In this document: in pieces, positions 15,001 through 37,191 of the stretch | How positions within the stretch are numbered: position 1 is the stretch's first letter | How the letters are laid out: every line of letters begins with the position of its first letter | Assembly (NCBI GenBank): GCA_022457155.1 | Contig: JAJGOT010000057.1 | Coordinates: forward strand, 1,628,501 to 1,692,500 | Origin: Cladopsammia gracilis | Lineage: Eukaryota > Cnidaria > Anthozoa > Scleractinia > Dendrophylliidae | DNA: 64,000 nucleotides | Direction: 5' to 3' | Notes under the pieces: generated by a model | The model's input: only the letters and a program-made list of their open reading frames with translations | Database searches by the model: none | Told to the model about the DNA's origin: nothing | Made by a program: the position numbers and the translations under genes

Positions 15001-16408
15001 GGGCGAAACATGTATAGTCTGATGACAAATGAAATATGTTACACTGTGAAAAGTGTTCACATCAGGCGGTGCAGTGTTCGAATCATGATCGAAACATGTT
15101 TATTCTGAGCATGATTGAAATAACCTCACGAGATAGTTTCGGACTGCCAGACAAAACACGTTCAAGTCAGTGTATTGCAAATGTTGTCTCCTTACTAAAC
15201 ATTGCGTTGCCCTTCGTTCCCCAAGGACTTGACAAGAGAGATTTAAGCACAAAATCATGCAACAGCAAGTTCGAGCTCTGGTTTGTTTCGTTTCATGTGT
15301 GTTATAGCTGTTCCGTAAAACGGCATAAATTATAGAACCAGGCAAGAAATGTAATATTTAATATTTACCCTACCCGTACGTGTAAATGGAAGTGTTGAGC
15401 GTGGGAAAAAGAAAAAAAAAAGCTGAGTCCCTGACAGGATTCGAACCTATGACCTTCCACACACCGGTCGGATGATTCTATACACCGGTCGGATGATTCC
15501 GTACACCGGTCGGATGATTCCGTACACCGGTCGGATGATTCCGTACACCGGTCGGATGATTCCGTACACTGGTCGGATGATTCCGTACACCGGTCGGATG
15601 ATTCCGTACACCGGTCGGATGATTCCGTACACCGGTCGGATGATTCCGTACACCGGTCGGATGATTCCGTACACCGGTCGGATGATTCCGTACACTGGTC
15701 GGATGATTCCGTACACCGGTCGGATGATTCCGTACACCGGACGGATGATTCCACACACCGGTCGGATGATTCCGTACACCGGTCGGATGATTCCGTACAC
15801 CGGTCGAATGATTCCGTACACCGGTCGGATGATTCCGTACACTGGTCAGATGATTCCGTACACTGGTCGCATGATTCCGTACACCGGTCGAATGATTCCG
15901 TACACCGGTCGGATGATTCCGTACACCGGTCGGATGATTCCGTACACCGGTCGGATGCCTTAACCACTGAACTACGAGAGACTCGTGGCAAGCTAGGCCA
16001 TATACTAGGTTCATGTATGACATGCACCCTGCGTACTGCTAGGATTAGCAATGTCGAAAGCGTCATGTGAGGTGATAAATAAAGAAAGATGGTAACTGTT
16101 AAGCTCGGTGATGAAATAAGAAAGATGTAAAGTTCGTCATGTCACGAGCGTGGGACAAAGAAAAATACCCGACAGGATAACCCTCCGCTTAATTTCTCTT
16201 TTTAATGTTATTATTATTTTACTCGCAGCGTTTTCTCGGTGATTACTCCGACGGACTCTTCACGGACATAGCCGCTCTTGAGGCCATTCTTCGTTTCCAA
16301 GAAAAGCTTAGTGAGATTTCCGCGGAAATAAAAGAACGAAATAAGAAGCTGAAGATCCCCTACGAGTATTTGCTTCCAGAGAGAACGCCTAACAGCATCG
16401 CAATATAA
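86..16408 (+). CDS. Gene A: allene oxide synthase-lipoxygenase fusion protein (5' end outside window)
   Basis: Coding exons by GT-AG junctions: 86-274, 3590-4080, 9359-9634, 9838-10121, 10825-11025, 11347-11610, 12219-12420, 13567-13778, 14544-14891, 16229-16408 (stop). They join in one frame to about 881 residues. Order of domains: the C-terminal half of a catalase-related AOS domain (first two exons), a PLAT domain (GAGTDAKV, then LDKWF and SDWFVDR), and a lipoxygenase domain. Iron ligands are visible: [17 protein letters not shown] and the C-terminal isoleucine (NSIAI). The AOS haem-ligand motif R-x-x-x-Y is present (RCKIY, Tyr at 3930-3932). Known coral fusions make 8R-hydroperoxyeicosatetraenoate and convert it to an allene oxide; a related coral fusion is a hydroperoxide lyase, so the exact product is open. 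The AOS start and the distal His/Asn lie left of the window. Exons from the second PLAT exon on match genes B and C in size and phase. Confidence 0.93.
351..3556. repeat. Tandem duplication of about 1.5 kb inside a gene A intron
   Basis: Copy 1 (about 351-1854) and copy 2 (about 1855-3556) share long near-identical stretches in the same order, such as AACAAATACCAACACCCATT (from about 443 and 1990) and CAAGTTTGTCTGCCTGCATG (about 1742 and 3442). Copy 2 has about 200 nt of extra sequence near 3240-3440. Short open frames in both copies differ and look like chance. The duplication fills nearly the whole 3.3 kb intron between the two AOS exons visible in gene A. Confidence 0.85.
3590..4080 (+). 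CDS. Gene A exon joining the AOS and PLAT domains
   Basis: This 491-nt exon (acceptor TTTTTAG, donor GTAAGA) encodes the end of the AOS domain and the first PLAT strand. The catalase-type proximal haem motif reads LRCKIY, so the axial tyrosine is kept (3930-3932). A variable linker of about 30 residues follows, then [13 protein letters not shown], the calcium-site loop that opens the PLAT beta-barrel. It is six codons longer than the matching exon of gene B; the difference lies in the linker. The absence of an intron at the AOS/PLAT boundary means the fusion is encoded within a single exon. Confidence 0.92.
4474..4630 (+). mobile_element. tRNA-derived SINE-like element
   Basis: An A-box-like TGGTTCAGTGG is followed about 50 nt later by a B-box-like GATTCGAGC, the internal pol III promoter layout of tRNA-derived SINEs. 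The non-tRNA tail has no coding content. The acceptor stem does not pair, so a functional tRNA is unlikely. Confidence 0.5.
4758..4900. repeat. Long inverted repeat (hairpin)
   Basis: The left arm contains GTCCGTATAGGAAAAAACTG and the right arm its complement, with a CG-rich centre. The arms are over 50 nt. It resembles a foldback element in the intron between AOS and PLAT exons. Confidence 0.75.
4979..5533. mobile_element. Foldback/MITE with GATCGC repeats and TTA target duplication
   Basis: Ends are AGCCCGGTTTCCATATGATC and its complement, flanked on both sides by TTA. The body is mostly tandem GATCGCTGC/GATCGTAGC units, with internal copies of the terminal motif TCATATGGAAACC. A unique core of about 180 nt lies near 5220-5400. 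Open frames on both strands come from the stop-free repeat and are not genes. A 3-nt TTA duplication fits PIF/Harbinger-type transposition. Confidence 0.75.
8089..8660. mobile_element. Degenerate GATCGC-repeat MITE carrying a MADF gene fragment
   Basis: The left end has AGGTTTCCATATGATC and the right end ATTATATGGAAACCAAGCTT, the same subterminal motif as the element at 4979-5533. GATCGCAAG units occur near both ends. The centre holds a MADF-type coding fragment on the minus strand, so the element may be a decayed relative of a transposon that carried such a gene. Confidence 0.6.
8181..8375 (-). pseudogene. MADF (Myb/SANT-like) domain fragment inside the MITE
   Basis: Reading on the minus strand from ATG at 8375 gives 64 residues with the MADF pattern: FIEEVQKF, then [21 protein letters not shown] and a final [10 protein letters not shown] before a stop. 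MADF proteins are DNA-binding partners of PIF/Harbinger transposases and also occur as transcription factors. Only the N-terminal part of the domain is present. It lies inside the inverted-repeat element, in the opposite orientation to gene A, with no neighbouring transposase exon. Confidence 0.55.
12219..12420 (+). CDS. Gene A exon with lipoxygenase iron-ligand histidines and Coffa glycine
   Basis: The 202-nt exon opens with [14 protein letters not shown]; the two histidines of H-x4-H are the first iron ligands of the lipoxygenase family. [10 protein letters not shown] follows, where the glycine (12357-12359) sits 43 residues after the first ligand histidine, the place of Gly427 in the Plexaura 8R-lipoxygenase. 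Glycine there is typical of R-lipoxygenases, alanine of S-lipoxygenases. The exon ends LGGGG in phase 1. Confidence 0.93.
13142..13339 (+). pseudogene. Reverse transcriptase fragment of a non-LTR retrotransposon
   Basis: The translation shows [17 protein letters not shown] followed by [14 protein letters not shown], matching the PQGS..GPLLF and (Y/F)ADD blocks of Jockey/CR1-type reverse transcriptases. The second catalytic aspartate is Gly (FADG), so it is inactive. Only about 65 residues remain. It lies in a gene A intron, same strand. Confidence 0.7.
13877..14040. repeat. Inverted repeat in gene A intron
   Basis: The left arm has AATTTACACCGGTTTTCCGT and the right arm its complement, with ATTTACCACG copies inside. 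It is a foldback of about 160 nt with arms near 50 nt, likely a MITE relic. Confidence 0.75.
14544..14891 (+). CDS. Gene A exon with third and fourth lipoxygenase iron ligands
   Basis: This 348-nt, phase 0 exon encodes the [11 protein letters not shown] motif; the histidine and the asparagine four residues later are iron ligands. The motif [19 protein letters not shown] follows and is nearly identical in genes B and C. The donor is GTAAAT. Confidence 0.93.
14986..15345. mobile_element. Dispersed repeat, copy 1 (also at 41869-42265)
   Basis: TGTTCACACTAGGGCGAAAC opens the element, then ACTGTGAAAAGTGTTCACAT; the same landmarks in the same order occur near 41875. It ends near TATAGAACCAGGC. No coding content is recognised, so it is probably a non-autonomous DNA transposon. 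Confidence 0.6.
15424..15984 (-). repeat. tRNA-like element with expanded anticodon-arm minisatellite
   Basis: On the minus strand the 5' part reads GAGTCTCTCGTAGTTCAGTGG (an A-box and acceptor strand, here split as GAGTCTC and TAGTTCAGTGG) and the 3' part GGTTCGAATCC followed by AGGGACTC, so the B box and the pairing acceptor strand are kept. Between them, 15459-15957, lie about 24 copies of a 21-nt unit. The unit TCCGACCGGTGTACGGA plus ATCA is the anticodon arm of a tRNA-Thr(GGT)-like sequence. The unit length is a multiple of three with no stops, so open frames of 131-233 codons exist in several frames; they are artefacts. It lies in the last intron of gene A. Confidence 0.8.
16229..16408 (+). 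CDS. Gene A terminal exon
   Basis: Starts RFLGDYSDG after acceptor TCGCAG and ends [16 protein letters not shown]. The terminal isoleucine supplies its carboxylate as the last iron ligand in lipoxygenases, so the C-terminus looks functional. The size (180 nt) equals the last exon of gene B. No AATAAA signal was seen in the 200 nt after the stop. Confidence 0.93.
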   Translation, partial: RFLGDYSDGLFTDIAALEAILRFQEKLSEISAEIKERNKKLKIPYEYLLPERTPNSIAI

Positions 16409-17483
16409 AAATCTGGTGGCAGAAGTGGGTGGCACTCACAGATACCGAAATGAGCCATCACCGACAGAAACCAGAAACATGGATGAGAACCCCTTTCGTT
16501 AAAGGGGCTATTACACCACTTTAGTGTTACTTTGTGAAGCCAAAAGACGCATTTATCTCAGCAGAAACCTAAAGATAATGGTCCAATTTTGTTTATAATC
16601 GTATAAATAACAAAATTCTCGATTGTGATTGGTCATCCACGCGCCTATTTCTTACGTAATTGGCGCGCGGTCACGTGGGTGTCCAATTACAGCTATCCAA
16701 TTACAACTTTTTTTAATTGGATAGCTGTAATTGGACACCTATGTTGCGCGCGCGTCAATCAGGTGCACTTAAATGGGTTCTTGTTTTCGCGGCTGTTTCC
16801 TCCTGCTTTCAAACTGATAGAAAATATCCTTGATCTCCACATACTGGATAGACTTTTTATCTCGAATTTTGTTATTGATTCGATTAATTAGTAATTGAAC
16901 TTCGTGTCGTACAATTCAGGGGTAATCGTGCTCGACTACTCCCTGAATTGTACTCCACTCAGTCCAATTATTATTACAAATTCTATTAGGTGTAAGTGCT
17001 CTAAGAGTAAAAACATATGTTTTAGGCTGCAGATAGCCAGGGCCCAGTCCAGGATTAAAAGTTAACCTAGAATTTCATTTCTCTTGTTTAAAAATGATTT
17101 CAAAAGCTTATTTTTAGTTAGAAGTGAAGGCAAGTCAAAGTCGAAACTGAAGGGCAGAAAACCTTTGGAAAAATTTTCATTGAGTAGTTATTTAACTGGA
17201 ATCAAAATTGATGCTAATCCTGGGTTAGCTTAATCGTGCTTTGAACAACCCGGCCTAAGGATGAAAATGGATGTCAACTTGATATAATTTGGCCAATCTT
17301 TTTCAAGTTTATCGCCTTTTTTTATTGAAAAACTCGTTTAAACTCAGATTACGATTTATTCTCCGATAACGTATTTAGTGTTTAGCAAAGGTAATTAGTT
17401 TTAATTTTGGGCAGTTTTGACCAAAACAGATCCGCAAAATCTCCGTGACATACCCTCTTTAGTAAACAATATATTTTTATAGT

Positions 17484-17641
17484 ATAGATGGTTTTCACGT
17501 TACGTCACGGCGGCCATATTGGTGTACAACTACAAAAGAATTTTAATGAACTTCTTTTGTAATGTACACCAACATGGCCGCCATGGCCTTTGTCATTTGA
17601 GTCCCACAGGACTGAAGGTCACGTGAGTGAAAACCATCTAT
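17484..17641. mobile_element. Short MITE
   Basis: ATAGATGGTTTTCACGT at the left is matched by ACGTGAGTGAAAACCATCTAT at the right (imperfect). An inner repeat, GGCGGCCATATTGGTGTACA, is also inverted. The element is about 158 nt and noncoding. Confidence 0.7.
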
Positions 17642-17837
17642 TGTCAGTACTTATAGCGTTAAGGCGGTGTTGCACGCTGCAATTTTCCGTACAGCAAGCC
17701 TCGCAACGCCTTTGCGAGACATGCTGCATGAATTATGCAACGGTCGTGCTTTTTCTTTCGCGACACATTATCTGTGAAACAGCTTAGTACCTTAAAAATG
17801 CGAAAACTATTGATATTTTTAAACATAAACTTAAATC

Positions 17838-18841
17838 CTTAGGGCTGGTTATTTCAACGAAGTTTTGATGGTGTTTAACAAAACCGTGGTCTGAACCAAT
17901 TTCAATCTGGCTAACTCTAATATTAAAATGTTATTAATTTCACTGTAAACAATGTCTAAAAGGCATATAGCACAGACTAGAAAACATTTATCGATACTTA
18001 AAATGACCCACTTATACATAGGCGTACGGACTGGGAGGAAAATTTTGGGCAACTCAGAATTTTTGGGCAGCAAGAGAAATTTGGGCAAAGCCCCTGAGTT
18101 TTTAAAGAAGTTTCCATGTTTCTTTTTTCAAAGAGATAGATATTTTCTATATTTCCTTTTTTTTTCTCTATGCTTTTGAAAATATCTGTCACAGTGGAAC
18201 ACCTGATAAAAAAAGCTTCTCCTGCGTTGCTAAATTTTACAAAATCGACGGCGAGATTCTGGAAGCCGAGCAGAAAATGTTCGCGAGTTTTCGTCGTGTG
18301 CGCGGATAAAGATACATGACTTTCAGGTTTCAGAAATGTTGGAGACAATGCACGAGAATGATCTATTTGATATGTTTCCAGAGTTTTCTAATGTGGTACA
18401 TACCCTTGCAGTGATACCTGCTACATCGTGTTCTGCAGTACGTTGCGCAGATCGAAAACTTACCCCCGCAGCACCATGGGGCAACAACGTGTCAGTAACA
18501 TCGCACTTATTAACATCAAAGGGCATATGTCAACTCTGTAGTCAATATTGACAATTTTAACGTGTTTTGTGAGCTCATATGATAGATTCATATGAAAGAA
18601 TATTTTCACTTCATATGTAGGCCTATGTTAGTGCATCGTATGACCCTCGTTTCTTTTCGGCTGTTTCGTAAAAATTTGGGGCAACTTGCGAGAATTTTTT
18701 GGGCAAATGGTTCCCCCCCCCCCCCCCCCCCTCCAGCAAAAAATGCCCGTACGCCTATGCACTTATAAATAGATGTGGAGGTCCATTAATTGTCTTAAAC
18801 CGCGGTCTTAGTTAGACTTCGTTTAAATAACTGGCCCTTAC
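17838..18841. mobile_element. MITE with TTA target duplication, interrupted by a second element
   Basis: The left end GGGCTGGTTATTTCAACGAAG and right end AACTGGCCC are inverted, and both sides are flanked by TTA. A second element with ends CATAGGCGTACGG and CCGTACGCCTATG (18017-18762) sits inside, flanked by ACTTAT on both sides, so it inserted later. The inner element ends in a run of about 20 C near 18711. No coding gene is recognised. Confidence 0.7.
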
Positions 18842-19158
18842 TTTTTAAACGAGCTTTTTTAACTTAACTTTGTAGATTTTTCATTTGTAACGTTTTTAAA
18901 CGTAGAATATCTTACTTGTAATTAGTTTATTTTTTAAGCTTTCTCCGAATTTAACAGTATCTTGTCAGTGCATTTTGTATGTAATTAGCGCCTTTGAATC
19001 GCTGAAAAAAGGCGTTGTGAGACAAGCAGCTGCAATTGTTGCAGAAAGTAGAGTTGGGTTCTACTTTACGCAACGATTGTTTGCACTGTAACACCCCGGT
19101 TCATGTAGCAGCAACGATCTTGCAGCAGGTTTCACAACGCCGTTGCGAGACAGTGTGT

Positions 19159-19282
19159 AAGGCCCGGTTGAAACGTCGAACTTCACATGTGCCGAACCTA
19201 ATGCAAATGAGAAAAATCTATTGTTCTCGCTCATTTGCATAAGATTCGGCACATGTGAAGTTCGACGTTTGAACCGGGCCTA
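19159..19282. mobile_element. Small palindromic MITE with TAA target duplication
   Basis: GGCCCGGTTGAAACGTCGAA at the left and its near-perfect complement at the right meet almost in the middle, giving arms over 50 nt; TAA flanks both ends. The body contains ATTTGCAT-like octamers on both arms. Confidence 0.8.
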
Positions 19283-21826
19283 ACACAGTCTCCCATGAAT
19301 GTATGTTTAACTCGTATTCAGAAATATGACCAAGGATAGCAAACAATAAATTATCTGAATCCCCCAATCCGGAAACTATGGGGTCAAAAGAGCGTTACAA
19401 ACGTAGATCAACGTTTTAAGTCTTAAATGGTAAAATTTTAATTTGATCAGCGAGTAAGGCATCATTTCGCTCTAGCGTTTAGAACATGAAGAAAATAAGC
19501 GTTTCGTGACTTTGCCGTAGGCCAGCTGGAATTGTTTTCATTTTTCCTATTGAAATATTAAAATAAAGAAAATAAAAAGCGAATTTAGAAAAAATGACTT
19601 TTAAATTACACATTCAAATTACCTTTTATGATTGATTTTCATCACCTGGATACAGCCAGTGAAATATGTGGTATAATTACCTGGTAAAACCGATTTTATA
19701 CAATATACGTCATACTTTCATGTGTACGTGACAAGCGTCCTCTTGATGCCTCCACGCATACTGTGATATCACGTGACACCATAAACAGGAAAATTCCGAA
19801 AGACAGGGGTTGCTAACAAGTGCGCGCGCAAGTTTTAATCACCGAAGGCAACTATGCATAGACGAAAAAGAAAGCTGTTTTTGTAAACAATGCCTTAACT
19901 ACCGCTAACATCTTTTCAACCTTAAATCAGGCCGCGGCATGAATGGCATCACGCTTTCAGTAAATTAGCAGCTCGTGGATACGCTAAATAGCTTTGGACA
20001 ATGTCTAAATGAAAGGCTTTGTTCACGTACCTTAGAAGTTCAATGTCAGAACACATACCGTAATCATTCAATAGAAAGTAGCTTACTGGAATGCAGGTAT
20101 AGATGATGGTTACCACTTAAAAGTGGTAAACTAAGAAATAAAAAGGAGAATTATAGTTCAAAATCCAACATTACGGGGGTTAAGTAAAACCAAAATCGGC
20201 CACTCAGTCATGAATCGTGAAAACATGTTTATTCATGGCGTGACGTTAATTAGCGGGGCTTCATTGATTTTCAATAGCGGTATGTTTTTGTCCTAGATAT
20301 TGTACAAGAATGCCCTGAGGCGAAATATCTACAGGGATATTTACACATCGTTTCTATTGTTACTAAGCAATCTGATTGTTTTGATTGCGTTCCTACGCTT
20401 GACGTCAGTCAACTGAGCAGTAACACAGTGACGCAAAGACACAAACGGAAATTAATACGAGAGCTTAACACTAACATTTCAGCTGGTCTTGGCCGCCAAG
20501 GTGATTGTATTACGGTGAGCATTGTTTTGTTTGTTTGCAGTATTATTTTGGCCGAATACTCGATACGAATTGATTGTTATGGAGTGAAACATTATTCAGT
20601 TCGAGTATTGTATCACTCATCATTCTCCATTCACTTACGAGTATATTCCTCGTTATCGTTGCATGACAGTTACGAGCTTGCCTATGATAACTTGCCGTTT
20701 CAGCCGTTTGCTTGTATGTTCAGTCTCGTGCCTTCTTGCAGTTAAATAGTGTGCTGTGTGCTTGCAAAAGTGGAACAGAAAATTGTGTTTTCTCGCCGGA
20801 ACATCAGTCCAATATCATGCTATCGCGCGGAGTGAAGCGATGCGATGTTAAGGCGTCTGTGACATTCAACATTTTGTTTTGTTACTATTGGAACCGCCAA
20901 ACAGACTGTTTACCCCTTTGCGCCGATTTATTTGCATTTAGCGCAATTTATTCGTTGCAATTCTCAGTTCATGGTGCTTATGCAAAGGCATGGAGATGAG
21001 GCATGAGTTTTATTACTCTCGTTCTCGTGATGTCATTCACTGAACATTCGTGCACATAAGGTAAACAACAGTTCATACTCATGCATATCAACGACAACAA
21101 ATGCTTTAGTTATATTGAAGTGACATCACAAAAGTTAAGTCACCGTTTGTTTTCAGATTGTTTTAATCAAATAGAAATTGAGAAATGTATATATATGAAA
21201 ATCAAACAGTACGAAACTTGTGGTATTAAAGGGTCACCGTCTCGCCGAAATAACAAACTTTACCATGTTTCCATCCGGGGGGGGTACTCAACAAAGTTTT
21301 GTACCCCCCCCCCCCCCGGGGTTTCCATGTTTTTAAATTCCACCAAATGTAAAACCGCTTAGTATCTATACCGCAGAGTTCCGATAGTAACGACCCCCCG
21401 AAAGTAGCGATCCCCGAAAGTAACGTCAATTTTTTGTGGCCGCTAGTAAATCCCGAAAGTAGCGACACCCCCCCCCCCCCCAACCCACGCCACGCCCTCC
21501 ATCAACTGGTTCAATTTTGCCACGTTGTACATGTGATTATTACAAGAACTCTTTTTACCCTAGATCAATTGCACAGTGGAACAATCTCCCGCCAGAAATT
21601 ATTGCATCTACCTCGCATCTACCTGTGTAACCTTACATATTGATCAGCAATTTTGTGTTTTTGTTTTATTTATTATTGTAATTTTATTATTTAAAGCAGT
21701 CTGCAATACTCTCTTAATAGTCAGGGGAAGACTTAATTGGTAAATAAATAAATGAAATAAATTTTGTTTATTTTCACGGCTTATCTGAAATAGCGTGACA
21801 AATTGCGTGACGCATTTAAAGCCTTT

Positions 21827-22944
21827 AAGGCTGGTTTTCACTAGCGCATACACTGCGATTTGGTGTCCGTAATAGCGAGAGTCCGTAATAGCGGGATGCG
21901 AGGATTTTTTTATTTTAAACCATATTTACAGTAGGGGGTCACTTGTGTGTTCATTTTCATTAACTCCAGTACCTTTTTCAGACCCATTGTCGCACGTAAA
22001 GAGCGTCGGAACTTTATTTACAAACAGAACAGAACTTAACAGAACAGAAGTTACGTACCCTTTGTGTACAGTAGTTCTTCTAAGTACGTAAACAACAATC
22101 ATTGTATGTTGCAGCAATGTCCACACATGCATCGTTATGGTTTCCTACTGTACTAAAGTACAGTAATTTACATTTCTAAAAAAAATTATTTTCGAGGAAA
22201 AACTTGAACATCAGCTACAGTATTGATTGCATCAGCTATCACATTGCCTTAAAATATCGTTCCAGTCGGCTCTGTGTATTTCTCCTTCGAATTGCAACTA
22301 ACCCCACTTGGTTGTCAAGGAGACTAAATTCATAAGCAACCTTAAACTCCCCTCTATGAATCAAAAAAGCAGAAGGAAAGGAAGGAAATGTTTGGACAGA
22401 CTGGACGAACTTATTCATGGCAGCGAGACTGCAAAGAGGGCCTTAAGAGAAAAAGATAAAGGAATTTTGATTGATGGAAAGAGGAAGCGGAAATCGACCA
22501 AAAAAGACAAAGGCAATCTCAAAAAGCAGAAAAAATAGACTTGATGTATGTGTGCAAATATTCCAAGATGCTGCTCGGTGTCCGTTATTACGAGAGAGAA
22601 AACAATAAAATTGTGACGTTGGGACCGAATAAAGTGTCCGTAAGTCCGTAATAGCGAGAGTCCGTAATAGCGGGAGTTTGTTTCAGTCAAACGTCTGTAA
22701 CTTTCGTCGGGGATTTAGCTGCTGTCCGTAATAGCGGGGCGTCCGTAATAGCGAGGTGTCCGCAAGGCGGGAGTTGACTGTAAGCATAAGCACAAGCCAA
22801 CATAAGCAGACTCAGTACCGTGTTTTTCATTAGTTCCAATTGTTTGAACAAAACGGAACAATAGGCACTGATGATCAACATGTTACTGAGTCTGCGTATG
22901 TTGGCTTGTGCTTATGCTTATGCGCTAGTGAAAACCAGCCCTTA
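21827..22944. mobile_element. 1.1 kb non-autonomous element with GTCCGTAATAGCG repeats
   Basis: The left end has GGCTGGTTTTCACTAGCGCATA (here GGCTGGTTTTC then ACTAGCGCATA) and the right end TATGCGCTAGTGAAAACCAGCC, with TTA on each side. Motif GTCCGTAATAGCG recurs many times. A lysine-rich open frame at 22308-22538 (76 codons) lies inside; no family is recognised. Confidence 0.7.
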
Positions 22945-24481
22945 CAAATCAGAAGCAAAACATCGTTAAAACCTGAAACTTTATGTGAAGGATTGTAACA
23001 CTGGTATCTACATGCCATGTTAGAAACAGCTTTGTAGGATGTATAGTTTAGATTTTTCAATTTTTATGACGTCATATGAAAGCCAAGAATTATGGAGACA
23101 CGTACTGCATGTTGTTCTACAACCAGTTGCAAAAAGACTTGAGACATTGTACCTAATTTGGACGTCAAGGGTACTTATAAGGTCGTAGTGTTTCAGACCC
23201 CTCGCTCTCCCTTCTCAAAGTTGGCCACAATAGCAGATCATGCTGAAATTTTCGAGGAACAACATTGAAAATAGGGGAGGGAGGGGGCAGTTGTTTAACC
23301 TTTGAGATGTGTGATTTTATGGGATGTTTACTAAGAAAGAGTGTTTTCCTGGTCAAGTGTCTCAACATTTTTGCGACTGTTTGTAGCTTTTGAGAAACGA
23401 AATCGTATGGCCGGTGTGACCGTTATTTCAAATGAAACCTATGCGGCAGTAATTTTGCATGGTATCATTTGTTTTAATATTTTATAAGACGAAGTTTAGA
23501 ATTTTTTTTTTTTTAATTTTGATTTTTGGCAGTGTTGGGAGTTAAATTAAGGAGCAAAGAAACTGCCATTGCTCACGTAAAAATTAGCACCGACAGTCGG
23601 CTGGGACCCTGGAAACGAGGTTGCGATTGAAAAAATAATGCAGCTGTCGACCATAACGGAAAGTTAACCGACCCATTTTCAACAGTGGAATTGAAAGTCA
23701 GTCAGCTTGATATTGCCTACGACGCAACAGTTAGCGGTTTCTGTGGAAAAACTTTGCAGCGTAGTGTTGGCTTGAAGAAATTCCCTCTTACAAATACTCG
23801 ATATTCTACATAAATTGATCATAGTGCGTTGTATTCGGACTGAGATGAATCTCTTCCGATTAGAAAATAAATCCATAAGAAAAACATGGCAAAAACAAAA
23901 CTGCAAAACAGTTGTATTTTTGTGTTGGTCCTACGAATACGCTCGGTCTTTAAACGAAAGGTCCAGAGCGAGTGTGAATACGGAGAGTGAGACTGAGGAC
24001 CACTGAGGAGATACGCTAAAAGTCGTTCAATTTTCTCCTTACATTATGACACTACATGTTAAAAAAAAGTTCATCGCATCTCATCAGAGATTTTCGACGC
24101 CGTGTTAATTTCACAGCAAAACGAGCTCCTCGCGGGAAAATGGAAGACGTCGGAAAACGCTCTCGCCCAAATAAAACGCACTAAAATCGCCGCTTGATTA
24201 CCACTGGCGACTGCTTAATTTTAGTTTTATTATACGACTGCTTACTCGTGCTAGTTTACAACTATTAGTAAGCAGTAGTCGAATATCGTGATCTATATCG
24301 AAAGTGACAACATGTGCAACAAATGACAAAACACTTTATTAAAATTAAATATTCCCTTTTGCAACAAAAACCAACCAAAAGTATTCCCAGTTACTTCATC
24401 AACTACCGCTTGGTGTGGCACTTGTGCTTCGGAGATCGATCTTAATTCGTGCACTTTTTTACATACAGGTTGTAAATAAAC

Positions 24482-35650
<11,169 letters not shown>

Positions 35651-37191
35651 ATATGGACAAGAAAACTGTATATTTGTATAGAAAAAATGCACCATAATAC
35701 ACCTCACGATGACCACGACCACTATCATAGTTCAGTAATATACTGATGCATTGATGAACAATCTCGTGTGTAAAGATATGTGCTAAAATACCCTTTCGCG
35801 GCCACAAGCGACTATGGTACGGTTGCCTTACCATAAGTGGCCAAAGGCGTCCATAGTCGCCGTACGAATTTGGCCAATAAAATATTTGGCTATGGAGAGA
35901 ATGAGATCTGAGGAAACTTAGCCTCAAAAGGGTTAATGTGCGTACTTGTTTTCAGTTATTCCTTACCGTGATAAATGGAGCTCGTCGGTCCTCTTATTTT
36001 AAGCTCAGTTGTTTTCATTCTCCTTTCTTCTCTTTTCTCCCGAGAAGGAAGGGACTGGTAACGAGTGAGATAACAAGAATACAGTCACAAACGGCGTTAA
36101 ATAAATGTTATACATGTAAAATTTTATAACACACATGACATGCCGTTAACGGTTTTCAAGATTTGCAATTTCCTAGCTACAATCCAATCAGAGCAGTCAT
36201 GTATTAGAGCAAGGGAAAATGAGAGTCGAAAGTAATTTAATGGTGTTTGCTTTGGTCTTGGATTCATACGACTTGTTTATAAATTTTCTAGATTAATTGA
36301 CCCAAAATAAGCTGTTAAAATTTATTTCATGTAAAAACGTTTAGGTAAATTAAATCTATTTATACACATATTTTTCACGTTTAACGCCTGAATATCCAAC
36401 ACCCTGCACAATAGACCACCCGGCAACTAGACGAAATAGCTTCAAACATCAGGAAGAAAACTGAATCCGGCGTGGCTCTATAATTTATAGATTGGTACTG
36501 TTTGGGGTGCTGAAATCTAAAATGACGACCGTTAGAATTGTTTCGGTCCTTTGTAGGGTATTGAGCCGAAAAACTATAACAGAATTGGTACCTCTTAGGA
36601 GTAAAAACCCATTTGAGCCACACCCATCAAACGAGAAATTTCCGTCGAGCATCCCATCATTTTTATGTGGGAGCCCCCCCCCTTCCCCCCCCCCCCCCCG
36701 GGGTAACTGAATATGCATAAGCAAGTTCTTTAGTTTATCAGAGTTGTCGCATTGACTTATCTTTATAACAGTCCAACCTCCCATGCGACCACCTCTCTTA
36801 ACCGACCACCTCTAAGCATCCACTTATCGAAATAAGTCTGATACCTAATCTTTCTTTGACCAACAGTAAACTACGTTGCGTTGCGTTTTTAAGCTGCGTT
36901 TTTGTGGGAAAATCCGAAATTGGATTTGTGATCTCAGATCATATGGATTCTTCATGATCAAAAAAACGAAAAATCCTAAAACGGATAATTTTAAAAACGT
37001 AAAAAAACCCGTTGCTATGCAAATGAACTTATTTTGACTCACTTGTGTTTATCAGTCTGCTTCAACAAATAATTTTTAAAACATATGCAATCGAAAACCT
37101 TACCTGAATTGACCATGATATGAAATTGTAAAAGAAACAAAACAGCGAACAGTACGAGTAAAGTTGCACGAAAGATCGCTTGTCAGATGTA

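Larger units (their letters stand above)
16409..24481. other. Spacer between genes A and B: repeats, no protein gene recognised
   Basis: The 8 kb holds short inverted repeats (16662-16745, 16900-16950, 17484-17641), a nested pair of elements (17838-18841 with 18017-18762 inside), a short MITE (19159-19282), a 1.1 kb element (21827-22944) and poly-C tracts near 18711, 21304 and 21469. Open frames here, up to 105 codons, match no family and mostly lie in repeats. The promoter of gene B must lie in the right part or beyond an upstream noncoding exon; no clear TATA box was assigned. Confidence 0.7.

Noticed and set aside
15365..16066. Open frames of 131-233 codons on both strands with a 7-residue repeat
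   Set aside because: They arise from a stop-free 21-nt minisatellite that reads open in several frames; no start context or domain supports a protein.
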